DNA of 64,000 nucleotides, taken from contig NC_039366.1 in NCBI RefSeq assembly GCF_003573695.1, forward strand, positions 163,002,770 through 163,066,769, read 5' to 3'. Below, in pieces: positions 57,018-64,000 of the stretch. The DNA is from Papaver somniferum (taxonomy: Eukaryota; Streptophyta; Magnoliopsida; Ranunculales; Papaveraceae). The notes below the pieces were generated by a model. That model searched no databases. It saw only the letters and a list, made by a program, of their open reading frames with translations, and was not told the DNA's origin. Position numbers and translations under genes: made by a program. How positions within the stretch are numbered: position 1 is the stretch's first letter; every line of letters begins with the position of its first letter.

Positions 57018-58279
57018 TGGAGCTTCCTGAACTTCATCCTCGGGTAGTTGTTCATTCTGACACGATTCACCAATGCGGGGAGACTCTTGATCAATCTCCC
57101 CTATTAATTGTTAATCTTTGCGTCTCCGGTAAATGACCCTTTCTTCTGCGTCATGAGTGTTCATAAAATTGGATCCTGAGATCGTAGTTTCATCTTTTCG
57201 TCGTTTGAACGATGTAGCAGGCGATTCGACTGGTTCCCCTTACGAAGATGGTGATGATGCGGATGCCTCAATAGCTTTCCAACTTGGAAGTGGAGTAGTA
57301 TATATTTTCTTAGGAGGTTCAGGGGCGCTCTGGGATTCGATGAATTCAGCATCGTAAGACAGAGCATAAGGAGATGATGAAGCAGCTATGCGGACGATCA
57401 TGTTATTGAGTAAGGACTTCATGCATTGATGGTAGGTTGATGGAACCACCTTGTTGTCATGGAGCCAAGGTCGCCCAAGTATCAGGTGGTAGTCAGTCTC
57501 TTGCTCGATCACGTGGAATTTCACCTTTGATTGAATTGGTCCTACCCTCAAATCTATGTACGCGTATCCATATGTGTGGCTTTGGCTTCCTTCAAATCCT
57601 GTTATTAGGATGGGATGGCGAATGATTTTACCTCGTGGGAATCTGGCCATTCTAAGAGTCTTCATAGTGACAATATTGCTGAAGCACCGATGTCGACAAG
57701 AGCCCTTCTAAATTCGGTGCCTTTGATGAAGCCAGTCACATACAACGCGCGATTATGCCCTTCGTCTGCGATGCGATCTTCCTCTCCAAAAGTGATGTTG
57801 TCGATTGAATGTTCAGATACCAGAGATACTTTTTCAACTGCTGGGGTTGGTAAAGTTATTTGTACGTCAGATGATATCTGGTTGAGTGTGGCAAACGTTT
57901 CCGTACGCTGTTCCCTGGAAAAGTGTAAAAGTTCACACAAATTTTCAATCAATTGTGCAACCTCTTGATCCACCGGCTTTTCATTAGTGCAACTGTTGAT
58001 TTGAGGGTCAGGAGTTGAACTAGTCCCCAGTGTTGGGACTTCCTAAGCAGAGACGCCGCCCAACTCAGATGTCAGCTTGATGAGAAAATCGAGTATGTGA
58101 TCTATCGTGTTCTTCATCAGATCCATGTTCCTGGTGTGGACTTCCAGAATTTGAGATAGCTCTGCCAGAGTCAGGGTTCCTCTGCCTTCCGTGTCGTCGG
58201 GTGTAACATGAGGAATCCTGTCATTTGAAAGATTCTGGATTGGGTCAGGATCAGTTGAATTAGTCCTAAGACCAACCAT
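57018..58279 (-). pseudogene. T5 gag start and protease; capsid missing
   Basis: Start ATG 58277-58279 (MVGLRTNSTDPDP). A short N-terminal gag piece (to 58043, LAELSQILEVHTRNMDLM) runs through one stop straight into the protease-side region (57973-57662). The protease has ALVDIGASAI as active site, then after a break LILGRPWLHDNKVVPSTYHQ (57665-57240). Neither a Retrotrans_gag capsid block nor a zinc knuckle is present, so roughly the middle of gag has been lost. The linker to pol follows (57240-57018). Confidence 0.75.
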
Positions 58280-58313
58280 ATTGTGAAAACGAGATTGCAA
58301 CCGAGAGATTAAT

Positions 58314-58331
58314 CTCCCACTGTGGTCGCCA
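58314..58331 (-). promoter_or_regulatory. PBS of T5, tRNA-Arg-like
   Basis: On minus, TGGCGACCACAGTGGGAG, three bases inside the LTR. It resembles the complement of plant tRNA-Arg(ACG) (TGGCGACTCCACTGGGGA), with several mismatches. Confidence 0.6.
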
Positions 58332-58334
58332 ATC

Positions 58335-61125
58335 TGTGAATGGGGAAAAACGATTTGCTGGTTTTTACGGGATTGAAGAGTCGACCGTGTGGAGACTCCT
58401 TGAACCAAGCGAAGTGTTGAACCTCACACAGATGCACTGCAAGAAGGGAGTGCTTTAAGTTCGAGAGATCAATCTGTAAGACCCCGGCCTAAACCAAGAA
58501 CAATGGCCATTATAGAGTCAATTCGGTCACAAGAGAGGATGGGTTGATCTGTAGGAGGGAAGCTGAGAAATGCGTGAGATCAATGGTGATCTGAGATTGT
58601 AGGTGTGTTGTGAATTCAGCGTGAAAATGCTCTGAATGATTGAATTTTGCTCAACTGAGAGTAATTTCTGTGAGTTCGTGTAGACGAAAGATTGTCTGTA
58701 TGAACTTTGATGAGAAATTGCTCGTCTTGGCGAATATTGTTCGAGTGTTCGAAAACTTCTGTTCTTTCAATCAGGATTCAGGGACATTTTATAATGCCGG
58801 AGTTGAAAACACCATGATCCCATGAAGTGTGACAGTTGTTGGAATCAGAGAATGGGGAATGGGGAAATCATGTTAAAACCAATTACTCATCGTGCGGAGA
58901 CTTGGTTAACTTTCCACCCACTACTTTGCTGACTCTTCCAACTGATTGCAAGACTTGCTCACATTCTCATCGTGGGTGAACACACGTGCCGTAGACCGCC
59001 AGACCAAAACCCTAGTTAATATCCCCCATGTGACACAATTGAAATCTCGTGATTGTGGAGTCAGTTGCTGACTTTATGGGACGATGAGCCCATGTAGTGC
59101 TGAGTTGAACATGATTAGCAAATGTTTCGAAACTCATGAATTTAATGTGTCTGCTGAGACGAGGTGTCATTATAACCTAAGACGATCAAAACTGTGTTGC
59201 TAAATTGTTGAATATTGATAGTTGAACCAATATTCTTTGATTTGAGCAAATATTGCTAGTCTGAGCGAATATTGCTAATTGAGTAAATTTTGCCGGTTCG
59301 AGCGAATATTGCTAGTTTGAGCAAATATTGCTAGTTTGAACAAATATTGTTCTTTTGATGAATTGTTGGTAGCTGGACCAAATAAAACGTTAATTCAAGT
59401 TACTGACTGCTGAGTCGAGCAAAATAAATATGAATATCAATCATGGAATCAACATAAAATTATCAGAGTGTTCGAATATGCACAGAATCACGTTTCTGCA
59501 GAGCTCTGGATTCAAAACCCTAATTTTACCGAAATGATGATTTATTGCAAATCAACACGGGATCGGATACATGGGATGACGGGTTCACCATATAACGCCC
59601 AGATGCTCGAATGAGCAAAAAATACCAAAGTCTCTTGAGGACCAGTTGGTGAAAGAATGATTAAATGCTGGTTTAATCATTTACTGAAATAATGCTCGTG
59701 TAAGCAACAAATCATAAAACCTGATGTAGAAAATATGAGGGGTCGACCAAGAATTTTGATATTTTGGATGCACGTTTGAGCAACATTTGGAGAAAATATG
59801 CAAAATCCATGGTTTTGTTGAAACCGGCAAAAATACATGAGATGATGAAAATAATAAATAAACAAGGAATCACAAGGTGTGGGACCGGCCACGGCTAGGG
59901 CATGGCCGGCCGGCTGACACGCGGTCCCACATGTTATTCCCAGTTTTATGTGATTTTATGTATTTTTCTCTGATTTAAGGGAAATTCCATGAAACTGGAG
60001 AGTTTGGCGAAATTAGGGAACTTCCATGAGATGGAAACATAAATTAAAATATAAAATAGGGAATGGGAGTGCGGGACTGGCAATGGCCGTGGCATGGCCG
60101 GCCGGCCAATGGGCGCGGGCCCAAAGGCACTCTTCCCCATTTTATGTAATTTTGACGATTTTAGATAATTTTTCATAAAATCAAAGGGATTTTTTGAAAA
60201 CCAAGATATTTTGTTGAAATCAGGGAGTTTTCATGAAATTAGGAAACCAAACACCAAATAATAATAAAATAATGGGCGTGTGGGACCGGCTAGGGCATGG
60301 CCGGCCGGCTAGAGCCCGATCCCACAAGTTTTCCTACTTTTCCATGATTTTAGAGAAAATACATGAAATTAGGTAATTTTAAGGAAAATTCATAAAATCA
60401 AGGAATTTTCATAATTTGAGAAGGAATAATAAAATAATGGGACGTGAGGTGTGGTGTGGGACCGTCCATGGCCAAGGCATGACCGGCCGGCCGGCGGTCC
60501 CGCGACACCTTTCCCTAATTTTATTATTTTTTGATAAAATCATGTGATTTAGATAAAAATACATGAAATTAGGTAGTTTTCATGATTTTAGGGAAAATTC
60601 ATAAAATCAAGGAATTTTCATAATTTGAGAGAAATAATAAAATAATGGAGACGTGAGGTGTGGGAACGGCCACGGCCAAGGCATGGCCGGCTGGTGCTCG
60701 GTCCCGCGACACCCCTCCCTAATTTTATTATTTTTTGATAAAATCATGTGATTTAGATAATTTCTTTGAAATAAAGGAAATTTGCTCGAACGAGAGGATT
60801 TTCATGAGATAGTGAAAATAGTAAAAATATGGTAGAATATAAAATTGGGCGCTGGACTAGTCACGGCATGACTGGCCGGCTGGTGAGCCTTGTCCCCTGG
60901 CGCTTTTGTTTAATATTTTATTATTATTATTTTCCCTTCCTATTTTGCATAGGTTCCTCATTCGTTCGTATTTTTGAAATGCTCGTTCGTGCATTCAAAA
61001 TGCTGGTCTGTGCATTATCTGCTAATTACACTTGCACCATTTTTGTCAGGGCTTATTCGATGCTCAGATGCCTGTTCCGTTGAATATTTATTACTAACCT
61101 GTGGAATTCTGTTGGGAAGAACCAT
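58335..61125 (-). repeat. 5' LTR of T5 (interrupted by T2)
   Basis: Begins TGTGAATGGGGAAAAACGAT. It aligns to 27259-28677 and then 41010-42380 of the 3' LTR, with a 222-bp gap at 59749. It carries the 21-bp minisatellite (about 59208-59370) and the GGGACCGGCC array (about 59879-60920). It stops at GGGAAGAACCAT, where T2 is inserted. Confidence 0.85.
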
Positions 61126-61589
61126 TGTAGTTGCAGGAAATCCTACACTACATCCCTCATATGATTTCATTATTACTCAACTCATTTTTAGATTTACACT
61201 CTTGATTTTATTAATCAATCTTTGAATGTTCTTACAAGAAAAGATAAAGGAATCAAGAATGACCTCTGCTCTAGACTTTCTCTCTCCTATTTACTTGTTT
61301 CTTACTCAAAAAGATCTCTCCCTTTCCTTTACAACTGAACGACTATTTATGGGAAGTACATAGTGGATGACAGCTAATCTGTCCTTTATTTTCGAATATG
61401 GCTTGCGACATTCTCGCAACCTTACAAATGTTAATCTCGCAAACTCTCTAATTTTCGCAGGACCATCACATCTTTCTCATGATTTTAGCTGACGTCGTTT
61501 ATTATATCATTTCTGAAATTGTTTTGCGACGCTGTTGTGTTGTTGATAATTTCGCTAAGATATCACTGTTGCGAGATTCTGATCCTACA
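61126..61589 (-). repeat. 3' LTR of T2 (464 bp)
   Basis: TGTAGTTGCAGGAAATCC to GCGAGATTCTGATCCTACA. It matches 7160-7628 with substitutions and small indels; the TATA-like site is weaker (CTATTTATGG on plus near 61343). Confidence 0.85.
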
Positions 61590-61603
61590 TCTTGCCTCTT
61601 TTC
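61590..61603 (-). promoter_or_regulatory. polypurine tract of T2
   Basis: On minus, GAAAAGAGGCAAGA immediately before the LTR. Confidence 0.6.
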
Positions 61604-61788
61604 ATATCTTTTCTGCGAAGTAGAGAATGATGTGAGAAATACCGCAGCTGTTTATTTCTTCATATTCTGCATTTATCACACGTACTCTTTCTTCCATCTG
61701 TTTCTTGACACGTCTTTTGTAACCGTTGTTTTTTAACCGTTTATATTTTTCCGTATTAATCGTGTTTATCTTCTTGAGGAAAAATTCC

Positions 61789-61800
61789 CTATATATATAT
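61789..61800 (+). promoter_or_regulatory. TATA box for the antisense gene of T2
   Basis: CTATATATATAT on plus, about 200 bp upstream of the ATG at 61996. It is followed by a pyrimidine-rich leader (about 61800-61990) typical of plant 5' untranslated regions. 61604-61788 holds nothing else recognisable. Confidence 0.5.
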
Positions 61801-61995
61801 TCTTTCTCACTCTCTTTTTCTTTTTTTTTTTTTATTTTCTCTGCAACTTTATCGTTCTTCTTCAAATCCGTTATTGCAATTTTTCTTCTTTCTTCTTCAA
61901 TCTTTTTAAGTTCTTCTTCATCTTCATACTATTTCTTCTACAGATCTTCATCGTTCGTAATTTTCTTCGAAATAATCTTCTTGCTACTGTTTTCC

Positions 61996-64000
61996 ATGGA
62001 TTCATCAAGGTTAGTTTTCTTTTTCTTCTTTATGGGTTTTGCTGAAATTGATCTTGTTTATTGCCTTATTTGATGTTGTTTATGTGATTCCCATACTCTT
62101 GTTATTTCAGCAAAAGCGCCTCCAATACTAAATTTACAGTTCAGAACCCTAATATTCCCAAATCGCAGCATAAGGTTGTTGCGCATAAAAGAAAGTCTAC
62201 GAATGAGAAGGTAGTAAGAAACACCATCATTTTCTAAGAACAATATTGTTGCCTCTGTTTCTTATCTGGATTGTAATTCGCATGGTGATAAGGATGTCAA
62301 TAAACCTCTCAAGAAATCTCGCCACCTTAAAACTGTTCCAACTTCCGTTCCATTCCACTTACTCATCTCTTCTAAATCTCCTGCGACATCTTCGCAAGAT
62401 AAACCTTTATCTCCCATTCGCGAAAAAGATGCCTCAGACTTCATTTCTTCAGCTGACCTTTCAATGATTGACACCCCCCTTGTTGATCCTTCTATGAATG
62501 AAACTTCTTCTCTTCCTATTGAGAATGTTTCTCAACCTTCTATCACCGCTAGTTCTCTACCTGTGTCTCTTCCTCTTTCGAAAGAAACCGTGGAAGGAAT
62601 AGATATTGCTTTCAAAGTTTTATCTGAAGTCCTGGATGATGGAAAGAAGTCTTCTATTGATCCTATCAAGTCTAATGTTTGCGAAATTCTGAGTAAGCAT
62701 TTAGGTTCTGACAGAGCTGCTTCGCAGTCATCTTTGGAAAAAGAGTGTAATGCTCTTTGCCTCGAAAATCAAAAGCTTCAGAATATTTTGTTGGATCGTG
62801 ACAATCTTCGCAAGAAGAATGATGAATTGAGAGGTATGATTTTCTTACCCATTTCTTCAATTTGCCTTTTTAATGGTTTTATCCTTCCCATATTTAATTA
62901 TCCTTGAAATCCCTCTTTCGCATGTTAAGCCTTAAATCAGAAACGAATAATGGAGAGATATCAATTTGAATCTGTTGTTGAAGAAGCCCGTGTTGATAAA
63001 GAAATTTTGATGGATCAATATAACTAATTAGATAACCTCTATTCATATTCTCTTGATCATATAAATAATCTTACCAATGAAAATACCCAATTAGTTCAGA
63101 GACAAGATTTATTAAGTAATGAAGTATCTCGCCTTTCTTATTCTTTAACTAAAGATAATTTAGGGATCAAAACTTTATCAGATGAGAATAAAACCTTATC
63201 TCAAGAGAAGCGAACTTGTTTAAACAAGATACCGATATCTTCGCAACAACTTAGCATTCTTCAGAAAGTATGTGATGACCAAGAGCAATCTCTTCGCTCT
63301 TTGAGAAATGAACTTAAAGAAGTAACAGAGTCATCTATCGCTGAAAGAGATACAGTTATTCAAGGTAGAATAGCTTTAAGTGTAAAGGAGAATCAACTTA
63401 AAGAACAATATTCCAAATTAGAAGAATCTTATTCTTCTCTTGCGAAGAAAAATGCCTTTCTTATTTCTAAAGAGAAAAACCTTCAATCTCGACTTAAAGG
63501 TTTAGTTGGAGATAAATTTGATGACGCAATGGACCGTTGGGAGAATAGTTGTTTGTCCTTGATTCGCAAAAGGAAGGTAGTCATAATATTTTGACTGCCT
63601 TAACTATCTTTTCTTTGTCATATTTTTCTGAGTTCTTCATCTTATTGAAATTTTGTATTCCACCTTTCGCAGAGTCTGAGGAAAATTTCATTCCACCATT
63701 TCTGTTTTGGTGGCTAAATATGCCAAAATTCGCAAAGAAAATGCATTACTCGTCTCTGTCCCTACTGGTTCTCGCGACCGAGCAGAAAGAAGACTTGATT
63801 ATCTTGCTTACTTTAAGGATATTCAAGATAGGAATCATCAGAGAGCACTTCTTCGTCAAGTTCATCTCCGGGCTGAAGTCCTTGTAAATGATATTTTATT
63901 GTCTAAATCTCTTCCTCCTACATCAATCGAACCTTTGGAAGTAGATGATGATGAAGTTCCTCATCCTGCTGACAGTGATTATGATTATGAAAGTGGTGCA
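61996..64000 (+). pseudogene. antisense gene of T2: coiled-coil protein (3' partial)
   Basis: Exons read as 61996-62009 (MDSS), 62111-62210 (SASNTKFTVQNPNIPKSQ, basic KRKSTNEK end), about 62271-62833, 62941-63576 and 63673 to the window edge. After a Ser/Thr-rich segment comes a long coiled coil (LEKECNALCLENQKLQNILL; NELKEVTESSIAERD), then DRAERRLDYLAYFKDIQDR and an acidic end (PLEVDDDEVPHP). The folded transposon-type domain seen at the left end of the T1 copy is absent, so this copy is internally deleted. There is an in-frame TAA at 63025-63027 and a one-base shift near 63690. It is the same gene class as 1-2207. Confidence 0.65.

Larger units (their letters stand above)
61126..64000 (-). 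mobile_element. T2: second copy of the T1 element family (left end)
   Basis: 3' LTR 61126-61589, minus-strand PPT next to it, and a plus-strand antisense gene from 61996 running out of the window. Orientation and LTR match T1. Insertion in the T5 5' LTR is shown by comparison with 42340-42385, where the same text continues uninterrupted. The TSD (probably ACCAT, 61121-61125) cannot be confirmed because the other side is outside. Confidence 0.8.

Overview
The window looks like repeat-rich nuclear DNA of a flowering plant. Nearly everything in it is LTR retrotransposon of two Ty3/gypsy lineages. One is Tat-like: pol with two RNase H-type domains, the motif GAG-x-V-x-V-SP in the second, and long intron-bearing genes on the strand opposite gag-pol. 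The other is Athila-like: tRNA-Asp-type primer site, LTRs beginning TGATAGACGC, and a PPT containing AAGTTTGGGGG. The species cannot be fixed from the sequence. No tRNA, rRNA, CRISPR array or complete host gene was seen. Exon boundaries and lineage names come from reading by eye and from knowledge of the families; no database search was run.

Layout. (T1) 1-7628: minus-strand Tat-like element with 5' LTR, PBS and a decayed gag-pro, no RT or integrase, and an antisense coiled-coil gene (1-2207). (R1) 7629-11388: an unrecognised, decayed plus-strand retroelement-like stretch ending in a possible short LTR and carrying a 522-bp hAT-type MITE with an 8-bp target duplication. (T3) about 11430-16615: truncated minus-strand Tat-like element with RNase H domains, integrase and an antisense gene. 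It abuts (T4) about 16616-20586, the 3' end of a plus-strand Tat-like element with an antisense gene remnant, a PPT and a 2.4-kb LTR full of 224-bp tandem repeats. 20587-27258 is lower-copy DNA holding one exon of a TRAPPC1/Bet5-like gene and one exon like ribosomal protein uS11 (S14), plus minisatellites.

(T5) 27259 to beyond the right edge: a large minus-strand Tat-like element with roughly 3.7-kb LTRs that has received three later insertions. A three-LTR Athila-like composite (28683-40787, TSD GGTCA) sits in its 3' LTR. A non-autonomous Athila-like element A6 (43503-50378, TSD GTAGC) sits in its antisense gene. A second copy of the T1 family, T2 (61126 onward), sits in its 5' LTR. T5 itself keeps pro-pol but lacks capsid, and its RT motif A has Asp replaced by Asn.

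How the parts relate. The most unusual material is the Athila-like group. The composite encodes a 1083-residue gag-protease protein that stops at the pre-RT linker and continues into an acidic region with a C-terminal membrane segment. A6 encodes a protein without gag or protease that ends in the same kind of C-terminal region. Both share a non-standard primer site and leader, suggesting a non-autonomous family mobilised by an autonomous relative. A footprint of such a relative (PBS joined to the integrase C-terminus) lies between the first two LTRs. The third LTR is a chimera of the other two, switching close to the U3/R boundary. Five antisense genes in five Tat-like elements all end in acidic tails or carry coiled coils, so this gene class has been kept while gag-pol decays.
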